From the NCBI GenBank assembly GCA_037976565.1, contig CP137672.1, positions 34,364,737-34,428,736 of the forward strand: 64,000 nt of DNA. Reading direction: 5' to 3'. Below are positions 1 to 11,860 of this stretch, in pieces (the stretch's first letter is position 1; the number at the start of each line of letters is the position of its first letter). The stretch is from Mesocentrotus franciscanus (Eukaryota > Echinodermata > Echinoidea > Camarodonta > Strongylocentrotidae). The notes below the pieces were generated by a model. That model was not told the DNA's origin. It ran no database searches and worked only from the letters and a program-made list of their open reading frames with translations. A program made the position numbers and the translations under genes.

Positions 1-313
1 TTTATATCATTCCTTTTAAATTGTATTTCATTCAATTTAGAGAGAAATCCATTCAATATAATGACGCAAAGTTGTCATTCAATATTTCGCGCCACCTGGA
101 TAGACGTTCAATTTCGTCCTTGATACCGATTTCGATTTAATTTATAGGCACACACCATCGCACTTTGAACAAGTTCTGTAGTTCTATATATACAGTATAT
201 GTAATTCTTACCGCAATTTTTTTTCACGTCATATTTAATTTTGTTTTCACTGTTTTTAATTATATAATTTCATTCTATTTTTAAAGTTTCATAATGTTTA
301 TTTTACTCATATT
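1..313. other. AT-rich non-coding flank
   Basis: I see no gene, RNA or clear repeat here. The last eight bases before the next element, 306-313 (ctcatatt), are the left target-site duplication of the transposon that starts at 314. Confidence 0.6.
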
Positions 314-2968
314 TAAGCCTGAGTCAAAACGTTTAACCGACGGTTAAACGACCGCATTCATCAAAACCGTTTAGCATTTCTCGCTCCGTTTAACCGTTAT
401 TTTCTTGCAGTTTGTTACATGCGTGTTGGTTTTGTTTTTGTTTTTGTCCTTAAAATTTTGTTCATATTTGCATCGGCACATTGACGCCGATTCATTTGTT
501 TTCAGACCTCCGTATCGGCAACAAAGTCCCGCCAATAATTATTGTTTTTAGACCTCCGTATCTGCAACAAAGTCCCGCCATTAATTATTGTTTTTAGACC
601 TCCGTATCGGCAACAAAGTCCCGCCATTAATTATTGTTTTTAGACCTCCGTATCGGCAACAAAGCCCCGCCAATAATTATTGTTTTTAGACCTCCGTATC
701 TGCAACAAAGTCCCGCCATTAATTATTGTTTTTAGACCTCCGTATCGGCAACAAAGTCCCGCCATTAATTATTGTTTTTAGACCTCCGTATCGGCAACAA
801 AGTCAAGCCATTAATTATTGTTTTTAGACCTCCGTATCGGCAACAAAGTCAAGCCATTAATTATTGTTTTTAGACCTCCGTATCGGCAACAAAGTCCCGC
901 CAATAATTATTGTTTTTAGACCTCCGTATCGGCAACAAAGTCAAGCCATTAATTATTGTTTTTAGACCTCCATATCGGCAACAAAGTCAATCCATTAATT
1001 ATTGTTTTTAGACCTCCGTATCGGTAACAAAGTCAAGCCATTAATTATTGTTTTTAGACCTCCGTATCGGCAACAAAGTCAAGCCATTAATTATTGTTTT
1101 AGACCTCTGTATCGGCAACAAAGTCAAGCCATTAATTATTGTTTTAGACCTCCGTATCGGCAACAAAGTCAAGCCATTAATTATTGTTTTTAGACCTCCG
1201 TATCGGCAACAAAGTCCCGCCAATAATTATTGTTTTAGACCTCCGTATTGGCAACAAAGTCAAGCCATTAATTATTGTTTTTAGACCTCCGTATCGGCAA
1301 CAAAGTCCCGCCAATAATTACTGTTTGTAGACCTCCGTATCGGCAACAAAGTCCCACCATTAATTATTGTTTTTAGACCTCTGTATATATCGGCAACAAA
1401 GTCCCGCCAATAATTATTGTTTTAGACCTCCGTATCGGCAACAAAGTCAAGCCATTAATTATTGTTTTTAGACCTCCGTATCGGCAACAAAGTCCCGCCA
1501 TTAATTATTGTTTTTAGACCTCCGTATCGGCAAAAAGTCCCGCCAATAATTATTGTTTTAGACCTCCGTAGCGGCAACAAAGTCAAGCCAATAATTATTG
1601 TTTGTAGACCTCCGTATCGGCAACAAAGTCCCGCCATTAATTATTGTTTTTAGACCTCCGTATCGGCAACAAAGTCCCGCCAATAATTATTGTTTTTAGA
1701 CCTCCGTATCGGCAACAAAGTCAAGCCATTAATTATTGTTTTTAGACCTCCATATCGGCAACAAAGTCAATCCATTAATTATTGTTTTTAGACCTCCGTA
1801 TCGGTAACAAAGTCAAGCCATTAATTATTGTTTTTAGACCTCCGTAGCGGCTACAAAGTCAAGCCAATAATTATTGTTTGTAGACCTCAGTATCGGCAAC
1901 AAAGTCCCGCCATTAATTATTGTATTGAGATCTCCGTATCGGCAACAAAGTCCCGCCAATAATTATTGTTTTTAGACCTCCGTATCGGCAACAAAGTCAA
2001 GCCATTAATTATTGTATTTAGACCTCCGTATCGGCAACAAAGTCCCGCCATTAATTATTGTTTTTAGACCTCCGTATCGGCAACAAAGTCCCGCCATTAA
2101 TTATTGTTTTTAGACCTCCGTATCGGCAAAAAAGTCCCGCCAATTATTATTGTTTTAGACCTCCGAAGCGGCAACAAAGTCAAGCCAATAATTATTGTTT
2201 GTAGACCTCCGTATCGGCAAAAAAGTCCCGCCATTAATTATTGTTTTTAGACTTCCGTATCGGCAACAAAGTCCCGCCAATAATTATTGTTTTAGACCTC
2301 CGTAGCGGCTACAAAGTCAAGCCAATAATTATTGTTTGTAGTCCTCAGTATCGGCAACAAAGTCCCGCCATTAATTATTGTTTTGAGATCTCCGTATCGG
2401 CAACAAAGTCCCGCCAATAATTATTGTTTTTAAACCTCCGTATCGGCAACAAAGTCAAGCCATTAATTATTGTTTTTAGACCTCCGTATCGGCAACAAAG
2501 TCCCGCCATTAATTATTGTTTTTAGACCTCCGTATCGGCAACAAAGTCCCGCCAATAATTATTGTTTTAGACCTCCGTATCGGCAACAAAATCAAGCCAT
2601 TAATTATTGTTTTTATACCTCCGTATCGGCAACAAAGTCCCGCCAATAATTATTGTTTTAGACCTCCGTATCGGCAACAAAGTCAAGCCATTAATCATTG
2701 TTTTTAGACCTCCGTATCGGCAACAAAGTCAAGCTATTAATTATTGTTTTTAGACCTCCGTATCGGCAACGAAGTCTCGTTTTTTAGTTCCATTTTAAGC
2801 CTCTTTTCATGAACATGATTACATGATATGTCTTGTTCGAAATGACTTAATACTTGAGAATTTACATACATGTAAAAATACATGTATTTTCATAACGGTT
2901 AAACGAAACCGCCCGTTTAAAATTGACGGTTAAACGTTTAGCAAAAAAACCGTAATGACTCAGGCCTA
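314..2968. mobile_element. Non-autonomous hAT-like element carrying a 46-bp minisatellite, copy 1
   Basis: The element is 2,655 bp. It is flanked by a perfect 8-bp direct duplication, ctcatatt, at 306-313 and 2969-2976. The outermost termini are inverted: the left begins taagcctgagtca and the reverse complement of the right begins taggcctgagtca (12 of 13 identical). Imperfect inverted similarity, rich in GTTTAACCG words, continues inward to about 410 on the left and 2892 on the right. Between the ends lies a tandem array of a 46-bp unit and no long ORF, so it cannot encode a transposase. An 8-bp duplication with ends starting TA(A/G)G fits the hAT superfamily best, but P-like or Merlin elements also make 8-bp duplications. 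A second, nearly identical copy lies at 24033-26684. Confidence 0.88.
505..2786. repeat. 46-bp minisatellite array inside the transposon, copy 1
   Basis: About 49 complete units and one partial terminal unit, each starting gacctccgtatcggcaac. Units differ mainly in the centre (agtcccgcc or agtcaagcc) and in the following AT block (aataattatt or attaattatt). A few lose one T and are 45 bp. Short open frames across the array repeat one peptide phrase and are artefacts of a period that shifts frame. The array is bounded by unique element sequence on both sides. Confidence 0.95.
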
Positions 2969-3521
2969 CTCATATTTTATATATTTCTTTTCTTTCTATT
3001 CGAGATATTCATGTACTCTCCTCAAGCCGCCGCCATAGTCATGTATAAATGAATGTATGCGTATATGAAAGTGGAGTTGTACGGGCTCTTGCTTCAAATG
3101 ACGGTATGTCAGCTAGAGGAATGAGCTATTTCAATATAAGGCAAAGGTTCCATTTTAATAAGGTACATAAAGTTTGCATAATTTATTCAAACAGATGCAG
3201 ATTGCAAAGAACATAAACAGTAAAAGAAAAAGACTGCCCAAATGCTACAAACGCTTGCCTATTCGTAAATTTGAATACCTTAACGCTCATCTGGGCGGTT
3301 CAGGTGCGAATTTGAATGCATTTTAAGTGCATTTTTTTAATTTGAACGCGCTTTTTACACGTTTATGTGAAAAAATCATGAAATCGCATGCTAATACAAT
3401 TAAATTGAATGAACTAGATAGCTTTTTGAATGTTGATCTCGGTGATCATTCAAATTCGCTCGAAATTGAATGATCACATCGTTAAATCGGATGCAACTCT
3501 GATGAAATTGGGCAGGAAAAC

Positions 3522-3618
3522 CTATAATAATGATGATGATAATAATAATAATAATAATACAAATAATAATGATGATGATGATGATGATGACGACGACGAC
3601 GACGACGACAACAACAAC

Positions 3619-3661
<43 letters not shown>
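3522..3661. repeat. Compound trinucleotide microsatellite AAT/GAT/GAC/AAC/AAT
   Basis: Successive blocks of trinucleotides change by one base at a time: AAT, then GAT, GAC, AAC and back to AAT. The open frame across it would read as asparagine and aspartate homopolymers; with no surrounding exon structure it is not treated as a gene. Confidence 0.9.
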
Positions 3662-3662
<1 letters not shown>

Positions 3663-4762
3663 TTAACTTAGGTTGATTTTATTCACAAGTCTTTGCGATC
3701 GCGTTTAAAATAGGCGAGGCCTATCTGAGGGGGCCCACAATTTGGTATACTGAACTTCATACAATGTACTTAATGACTCCCTGTACGCCACGTTATCAAG
3801 AAAATGATGATGCCCATGTCGTGCTGAGAAACTGTACATTATGCTAAGAATATATTGCTTTATACCTCTCTCATACACTGTGGTGGGGAATCTTATATCG
3901 ATTAATGGGCAAGAGTCCAATAAATCTCTCAGAATAATTTCTTTGGATGAGGTTTCCCGTCATTAATTGGGTCATATATCTACATGTAGAGTAATCTATC
4001 CTGCAATTAAATCTCAATAACTACTCTAAAAGATACATGTATATATTTTTCAGAAGGGACTTCTAATATTGCTTTCCAAACAATCAAGCTTGTATATGTG
4101 GTTTCAATGGTTATTGGTTGGTTATCTATCATGTCAAGTTTTCTCAACTTTGAATTTGGTTCCATACAACTACTTAAAGGAAAATGTCATGTAAATTGTA
4201 TTGTGAATGAAACTGTCAATTAAGTTAATGTGAATGGATTGTTATAATTATCATGGACCTGTCCATGGTAATAATACAGTGAAATCTGTACACATATACT
4301 GCTCAAAGGAAACGGAAGAGTCCTTTACAGACAGTTGTTATTTATGTACAAGGACTTGATGTCCTTCAGTAGATGTTTCAATGCAAAACACTACCGGTAT
4401 TCAAGTGAAACCAACAACAAAAGGGTGGACTTCATAGAAAGTGGTTTTTCCTGCCACGTGGTCCCTGAAATGGATTTCTTTTTAATAAACAGGTATAATG
4501 AGTATTATGAGGTTTTGAAATCATTTGCCTAAAATCACAAGAAAAAGTACTGCAGACAGTTTTGGGCTATTGGTAGGAACTTTCTCTAATGTAGGCCTAC
4601 TTCATGCATTATTTAGGCCTAGTTGGTGTTGGTTCCTTCCATGAGCTTCTAATATCTATGTTAAACCTTTAAAAAATGAAGAAAAAAAAGCAGGATTTCT
4701 ACTGTACAGTGTAACCTGGTTATAAATGACATTTAAAGGCAGGGTATTCTACTGACACTTCT

Positions 4763-4848
4763 TCAGATCCGCAGCTCACCAAGTCCCGATGTGTTGACAG
4801 CCATGTCCCACAATGCATCACCAACTGCAAGATGCGCACGTAATGATG
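4763..4848 (-). CDS. Possible terminal coding exon, unknown protein
   Basis: Read on the minus strand from a possible acceptor (cccaag at 4849-4854) to a TGA at 4763-4765, this frame gives a balanced peptide ending GDALWDMAVNTSGLGELRI. Its composition is protein-like, unlike the surrounding AT-rich sequence. I do not recognise the family and find no upstream exon. A second frame is also open, so chance is a real alternative. If real, it would be the last exon of a minus-strand gene, or a retained fragment. Confidence 0.25.
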
Positions 4849-5936
4849 CTTGGGTACAGGAACCAGATAAATTGCTTTAGAACACCTTCTCCGAAAGATA
4901 GCACAATTAAAAATGCATTACAGTAGTGGTAGCAACGTCAGTAGAATACCATGCCTTTAAATATTCCTTGCAATTTAAAGTGACAATACAAAGCCCTCAT
5001 TATCACGTTGTAAATTTGCTGCTTTCACTTCTTCACTTCTTCACTTATTGCTCATGGGATCTGAATACAAAAAGTAAATATAGCATGGTAACTTCTGTAG
5101 TCACAAGAGGAGTTTGTTGTTACAAGGTTCCACTGTATAATACCCTTGAACTTAAGAGGTATGTATCAATGAACGAAACAAAGAAAGGAACTTCAAATAT
5201 AAGGAAGCGATACATTGCTGTCAAGTCTATTCCTTTGAATATTAGTAAACATGCTCCATATAAATTGATTTTGGTATAATATAGATATTCACATTCATAT
5301 TCATATTCAAGTATACTAAGCTGTAAAATGTATACAATACATCATCATTTTTCTTCTTTTTTCTTCAAAAGTTGCCTTTACACTTTGTTAAGTCAAAGGG
5401 TTACATGTACAGTATATTACATGTATATATACTTTTCTTAGAAAAGGAGAAGGCATGAACATTTCAGAGCTTGTTCTTTATACTGCTTCTAAATAATTAA
5501 GTTCACATTTGAAAATTTTGTTGAATTTCGTATTTGTTTTGTGTGTGCATCATGAAAGATTGCACAATATCTTGTTAGGCACAATACTCCTACTATCAAG
5601 AACACTGAAGTAAAGTTACCATTGTTTTTGATAGAACAATAATTCAGAAAGATTTAAACCCCTAAAGCCCAGTACACTGTAGCTGTTACGACTAGTATGA
5701 CACATGCAGAGAACAATAGCATCCTTCTATTTTTTAGAACCTTGTCAAACATAGTTTTACAAACACATGGCAGGCAAATTTATATCAAAAGTGCACATCA
5801 TATGATTTCTCACATTGTCAGCCATTTTCCTGTATTAGGTACATGTAAATAGAGACAAAGCCAGAGAGGGTGGGATGGGGGAACCCCTCGCTCTACACAG
5901 TAAACCGCCACAAAATGAAAAAAGCTGCAGATTTTG

Positions 5937-6489
5937 TTAAAGGGACTTGGTAACATTGTTCAGATGAGAGAAAGTGGTGCTAAGGTAATGACTTCAATGC
6001 TAGATGTACAATTAAAGATAATCTGAAAAATTGAGTGAAAACGGACCATTATTAATGATACAAATTGGGAAAAACTGATCTGATCGATTCCTTAATTCTC
6101 CCAACTATATTATTACAATTTAATTACATTTTAGGTGAATGTAAATTGTCACAAAGCAATAAATTGGCTCTATATACCATTCCAGACATTTAAGTGTTGA
6201 AAGATTTGAAAGATTTTTAATAGCCTGTTTTATGTCTTTTTTTCATAGAAAAACGGTTGGGAAAATTCAAAAATGGTTGGGAGAATTTACTGTTAATCAC
6301 TGTTAGAGGGTGTTGACATGTGACGCCTTCAAAGAATACCATAGATATCTTTGTGGTTTGAGAATTTTTTCAGGATTTTTTGCATGTCAGAGGGTTAGTA
6401 CAGTAGAAGGAATATAATAAGTAACATTTTATACAAAAATTATGCAATTTTTTTCATCAACCTTCAACAATGTTACCGAGTCACTTTAA
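5937..6489. mobile_element. MITE with TIRs of the ttaaagtgacttggtaacattgtt type
   Basis: The left end at 5937 reads ttaaagggacttggtaac and the right end at 6489 reads, in reverse complement, ttaaagtgactcggtaac; both continue into attgtt. The body is non-coding. TTAA lies at both boundaries, so either TTAA or TA could be the target duplication. Confidence 0.7.
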
Positions 6490-7862
6490 GGGTAAATGAA
6501 GGACAGCTGCATACAACCAAGATCCTACTACACCTATTCACTAAGCTCAGTGTTATACATGAAATACAGGAAATCAATGTGAGGCATATTGCACTTTCTG
6601 TCATCATGAAGAAGAAAAAAACACTGCAGTTTACCAGTGCATATCTGAACAAGGTAATTTTTGTACAGATTCTTTCAACACACTTGACATTGTGTCATCC
6701 AAATAAAAGCATACCATTCCCAAAGGGATGCTTATGCTCTTATGCTTGTTACCACGCTTCCTTCAGCTTTCCTACCCCTAATCAATGAAAAAAACTGGCT
6801 ACACACCAGGACGCCAAACCAAACAAACATGGAAACTGCATAAAGGAAGGGAAACTATTTTCAGACTGGCAGCAGTGTACTTGTAGTGTAAGACAGGGAA
6901 GTGAGTTTTTCCTGTGCAACTCGAGTGTGTTGACCTATAGAGAAAAACACAGCACCTTACTTTTGATGTTCCAATAGCAATTTTTTGTAGGGATTAATAT
7001 TGATTGAAATAATGATGATTGCATACTTGTAAGTATAAAACACCTCATGCCTCATGCAGACTGTTTTGCAAAGGCAACACTTGACAAGAACTAAACTATT
7101 TGCTTATTTGATTGGGCCAACTAAATATGACAATTTTTTAGTGTTTGGATGTCCTCCGTCTGGTTGCCAATCCTAAAATAACATTTAACAACTAAATTAT
7201 TTATACCCCTTGTAAATTTGATATTTTTAATGTGTGTTTTGGGTAACTCAAGAATGAAAGGTGGATAGGATGAGTTAGGGTCTTTGTTGAATACTTTTAG
7301 ATGTAAGCTTTAAGATACATACATCTGTACAAATCAATTATCCACATACTTAAAACATAACAAAACTTGGTAAAGGTACATGTATGAATAGCTTAGTTTT
7401 TAATTGTATGTCATTAATTGTTTGTTTGAAGGTGTGGAAACTTCACATAGACATTGTAGATTGAAAAACGATTCTCTTCTATGCTGCACTATAAACTGAA
7501 CTTCACCTTGCCCCACTACAAACTCACAATGGCCCCAGGAAACATGTTAAACTATATCTTTAGTTGCCAACACTGAGTAATTGTCTTATATCTGGTCCAG
7601 AAGTTCTGAAGCATTTTGGTTCCCAAATTAAAGCAAGTGAATAAAAACCAACATTCTTCTGCCACAGAATAGGAATACAAAGTAATAGTAACATTTTACC
7701 ACTTAAGGATAAAAAGTTAAATGGTTAAAAACTAAGTACAATATTTTTACAAAATTAAATCAATAAACATTAACTTTTCTTATATCAACAAAAATCAACG
7801 TACAATAAAGAATTGGGATAGAGCAGCTTAATTGGTTTCAAAGTTATTATAAGTACACAATG
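6490..7862. other. AT-rich intergenic sequence
   Basis: I see no gene or well-defined repeat here. Confidence 0.4.
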
Positions 7863-8648
7863 TTTAAAGGGCAAGTCCACTCCAAACATAACTTACTTTC
7901 AATAAAAGCAGAAAAATCAGACAAACCAATCAAAAAAAGTTCGAGCAAAATCGGATAACTAATAAGAAAGTTATGAATTTTTGAAAAAGTATGTAAAACT
8001 ATGGAACAATGAGAATCACAACACAAATTTCCAAGATGGTTATCAGTTTGTGACGTCACGTCCTCACAACTTATCAATTGCTTTACATAGTTTTATCCCA
8101 TTAATTAATTTCCCTTTTTATCCCCCAAAACTTGATTTCCCCATGCCTTTGCCCAGGTTATATGATTTGTATCATATTGCGTGCATGACATTTCCCAAAA
8201 ACTTTAATCAATTTTGAAGAATTGATACTATTTTCTGAATATTTTATTTCATAATTATTGATTTTTATATAAATAGTTTATCAAAATTCAATTTTTTCAT
8301 GATTTAACTGGACAAAAAATACTCTTTATTTGTGCATTCACACAAAAACATATTACTAACAATCTAACTTGGATGCTGGTGTGAAGAAATAAGATTCTTA
8401 GGGTGAAAATAGGAAATTTATATTATCAATATACAGAAAATAATTAGTGGATAGTGAGGACCATACGTCACAGACTCATGAGTGAGTTGCCAATTTGTAT
8501 AGTGATTTTCAAAGCTTTTCATGTCATTAAAAATTCATAACTTTCTTATTAGTTATCTGATTTTGCTCAAACTTTTTTTGATTGGTTTGTCTGATTTTTC
8601 TGGTTCTATTGAAAGTAAGTTTTTTTTGGAGTGGACTTGGGCTTTAAA
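7863..8648. mobile_element. MITE with about 125-bp inverted arms (agggcaagtccactcc type)
   Basis: The left arm 7863-7988 begins tttaaagggcaagtccactc. The right arm 8513-8648 is its inverted, diverged copy, ending gagtggacttgggctttaaa. The match continues inward weakly, with paired motifs around a TGACGTCA at about 8050 and an ACGTCA at about 8466. The small open frames on both strands are shadows of the arms. Similar ends occur at 16146-16952, and one end alone at 33106-33243. Confidence 0.82.
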
Positions 8649-9638
8649 AGAATCAAATTTTTCTAATAACACTCTGAAAATATCAATACCCGGAAAGTCA
8701 CTATTAAAAAAAATGTATTTGTATGGTTAGTGTATATAAAGAACCTAGTCAACATTTGCAATGGTACTGACAAGTGTGTATTTCTGTCCACGCTGAACTA
8801 CATGCTACATCAAACGTCACATGCATTAGAGAAAACACGCCTTCAATATTAGAAGAAAGGTCAGAACCTGTGTCTGTAACCCATACCATCCACTTGCCTT
8901 GAGACCTGTATATGTAAACTACAGAATTTCTTTGTTCCTTATAATATTATGTTGCATTCTCATCATGACAATACGTATGTAATTATGTACCAGGAAGAAA
9001 AATATTCTATACTTAGTAATTTGGGTCTTTATTTATTAATAAGATATCCACTTTCACTATCAAGCCCAAAATAGAAAAACAAATCTTTCAAGTAGTTTCA
9101 CTTGTACACAAAATACATTATTTTAAAAGCGAAATATACAAGCAATCTAATGTGGTTAATTAATGTTTAATATTAAATTCCAATGGCACCTAATTTTCAT
9201 TTCTATAGAGCAAATGATCTGAATGAATATAAAAGCTCTGATAAATATATCTGTAACTTCTTTTTTATATATCGCTGCAATGTTTTCTTACAATTACATG
9301 TATTCTAAACACTATAGTCACTATTTAGTATACTTGTACATGCGATACAATAATCTTTAAAACAAAATTATATTGGACACACACTTGCCTATGACCATAT
9401 CTTCTTTTTTTTACTGTTCATGTTTCAAGGTTAATCTTAAAATTGCTTGTTTGAGAGAAACTGGTATAAGCAAATTCTGCATTCAGTAGATGGGTTCTTC
9501 AGCCCAGCAAAATATAAACAGCTACATCCTGTACATGTAAAACCAAACTTGCCGGAAATCACATATCCAATGAAAAGCACAACTCACATTTGCACTTACA
9601 AATGCAAAGGTATCGGGACAACTATAGAGTGGTGAAGT
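8649..9638. other. AT-rich intergenic sequence
   Basis: No feature can be supported. Several acatgta-type words occur, as elsewhere in the window. Confidence 0.4.
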
Positions 9639-10000
9639 GTGACGTCATCAAAAATCTATTTTTGGAATTTCTCAATTTTTTCTTCATTTTCCGAAAGAGC
9701 ACCAAAAATAATGTCAAATGTCGAAACCAATTGAATATGTTAAGTATTGGCTGAGATATGACCATCTGAATAAAAAGATTGCCTATGGGAACTCAGTGTT
9801 ATATTGCTCTGGCTCCTAATGTTATGAGCCAGAGCAATATAACACTGAATTCCCATAGGCAATCTTTTTATTCAGATGGTCATATCTCGGCAAATACTTA
9901 ACATATTCAATTGGTTTTCGACATTTGGACATTATTTTTGGTGCTCTTCGAAAATAAAGAAAAATTGAGAAATTCCAAAAATAGATTTTTATGACGTCAC
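9639..10000. mobile_element. Foldback element, two arms of about 176 bp
   Basis: Left arm 9639-9815 and right arm 9826-10000 are near-perfect inverted copies separated by a loop of about 10 bp (the centre reads ggctc, then ctaatgttat, then gagcc). Outer ends begin gtgacgtcat. There is no coding capacity. The arms are similar enough to form a long hairpin in RNA or a cruciform in DNA. Confidence 0.9.
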
Positions 10001-10594
10001 AGCTTCGGTACTCGATTGTGGTTCTCTTCTCTTTAGTTGTTCATCACTGTAATTAATATATCTACCAAATTTGTATGGCAGTAATCACTAATTTGTAGTT
10101 TTGAATGTTCAGCATAAAAATTTGTTTGATTCTGTAAGAATGTATTTTCAGTTTCACCATTGCCACAACTCAAGATTATCTTTAAGTTCATACATGTAAA
10201 TGTTACACATAGAACTTAGCCCCACTTTATGAAAGTTTAATCAGGGCTTCACACTTAGTAATTCTTTGGGTCCTAAGCAACTCTTTGGAGATGTACATGT
10301 AGTTTAAACCCTGTTGAGCTGTCTCTATAGAAATAGAATAGGGGTCTATGAGTGTAATCCTGGAAGTCTGCAGCAACAGACATCTGTTTGTTTTGAGACC
10401 TGTCGTGTACACTAGCCAGAACCGATTGCCAAAGTACATGGTTGCCAAAGTACATAACATAAGATTTTGTTGTTGAAATTAGCCAGTGCCTCAGATCCTG
10501 GAAAAATAATATTAGTCATAGGAGTTTCATTACAAATGGGTAAATGGGCAGCTTTCTTGTTAGACAACCTCTTGCAATCAAATACATGTCTATA

Positions 10595-11498
10595 CAGTGC
10601 GAGTCAAATAAAAGTTTACACCTAGAAAATTGCGAATTATTTCAAAAATCATCTATGAACAGTAAATTATTATACATCTTATGTAAAAGTGTTTTATCTC
10701 AAATCATTTGGTATCATTTGTGTGTGGTATGTGTTCACGCTTGGGTGAACAGGAGAAAGTGTTTAAGAGAGTGCAAAAATCGACTTGCGCCAACGTAATA
10801 CATGTGATGTTTGAATAAAACAATCTGGATTTGGGTATTAATTCGGTCTTTGCAGATCCAAATAACATCCCTAACAAAATTAATCATGCCACACATATCA
10901 AATATCAAAGAACAAATGTGCACGTGTGTGTGTGTGTGTGTGAATTTGTTTCTGCAAAAAGCAAATGCAATGCATCTCAAATTATACCCCGGGGGGATAC
11001 TCACATATTAAGACATATGGGGGTGTGCCGCTCTAATGGGCCACTTTTTCACAAAAAATCTCTAAACATTTTAACAAAAATACCATTAAAAATGGGTCCG
11101 TCTTCTGTTTTTACAAAATTTCCAAAATTTTCGGGTGAAAATTGTGAAAAATGGGCCTTATTTCGAGAAAAATCCACCCAAATGACCCTTGAAAATGGGT
11201 AGGGGTTTCGAGGCTTCAGCGGCACATCCCCGTCCAAACCAAATCTGAGAACCCCCGGCATTATACATTCAATTCATTCTCTCACTTTGATACTTTTGCA
11301 CAAGTCGATTTTTGCACTCTCGCAAACAATGCCTCCTGTTCATCCAAGCGTGAACACATACCGGTACCCCACAAAAATGATACCAAACGATTTGGGATAT
11401 AACACTCTTTCAAAACATGTATGATAACCTTTCGTTCATAGCTGACTTTTAAAATAAATGACAATTTTCTGAGTGTAAACTTTTGTTGACTCACACGG
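10595..11498. mobile_element. Mariner/Tc1-type MITE flanked by TA, with another repeat nested inside
   Basis: The left end at 10595 begins cagtgcgagtcaaataaaag and the reverse complement of the right end begins ccgtgtgagtcaacaaaag. TA dinucleotides flank both sides (10593-10594 and 11499-11500). The inverted arms extend to about 10790 and from about 11298. TA duplications and CAGTG-type ends fit a Tc1/mariner-derived element. The centre contains a second repeat at about 10986-11263. Confidence 0.8.
10986..11263. mobile_element. Nested repeat bounded by ccccgggggg / acccccggc
   Basis: This block begins taccccggggggatactcac and ends gagaacccccggcattata, so it has short C/G-rich inverted ends. 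It contains repeated aaatggg words and interrupts the mariner-type element, which dates it as the later insertion. The exact ends are uncertain. Confidence 0.5.
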
Positions 11499-11655
11499 TA
11501 TAATGAAGCATGTCAGACATATTTTTTTTTCCCTCATTCTATCGCTCTCATCTACCTGTACTTTCATTTAGACTAATGATATCATGTCTGATTTTTTTTC
11601 CTAATAACATACCCTTTTACCCAATAAGCTAGCAAGTTTTTGTCAAGAAATGTGA

Positions 11656-11860
11656 TGTGATACATGCTCCAGTGTCAGTTACTCTGAGCTTTATTTTGTC
11701 AAAGATATAGAATTAGGGTTGAGAATTGAGATGAGATTTTAGGTTAGGGTTAAGGTTGTAGGTAAACTGGTAGGGAAGTGTGGGGTCCAAAATTGAATTT
11801 TGGAGTTTCACTTGTTAGAAAGTTGACCCAAGAGCTATTGGCACTGGAGCATGTATCACA
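11656..11860. mobile_element. Short inverted-repeat element with ends tgtgatacatgctccagtg
   Basis: Both termini carry the same 19-bp inverted sequence. The interior holds ttaggttagggtt-type telomere-like words followed by gggtccaaaattgaat and gaaagttgac. A related element with the same internal order lies at 57510-57680. On the minus strand it provides an AATAAA (11690-11695) downstream of the PHETA-like gene. Confidence 0.7.
11690..11695 (-). promoter_or_regulatory. Possible polyadenylation signal for the PHETA-like gene
   Basis: AATAAA on the minus strand about 300 bp downstream of the stop codon. It lies within a repeat, and no transcript evidence is available. Confidence 0.3.

Larger units (their letters stand above)
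2977..5936. other. Intergenic stretch with a trinucleotide array and one doubtful exon
   Basis: Apart from the compound trinucleotide array at 3522-3661 and the possible minus-strand exon at 4763-4848, I see nothing I can call. The open frames here (for example at 4926-5279) have neither protein-like composition nor splice context that convinces me. Confidence 0.5.

Noticed and set aside
505..2786. CRISPR-like appearance of the 46-bp repeats
   Set aside because: The units are continuous tandem copies without unique spacers, lie inside a transposon with target duplications, and the genome is clearly eukaryotic.
3430..3666. Asn/Asp-rich small protein
   Set aside because: Product of the compound trinucleotide array; no supporting signals.
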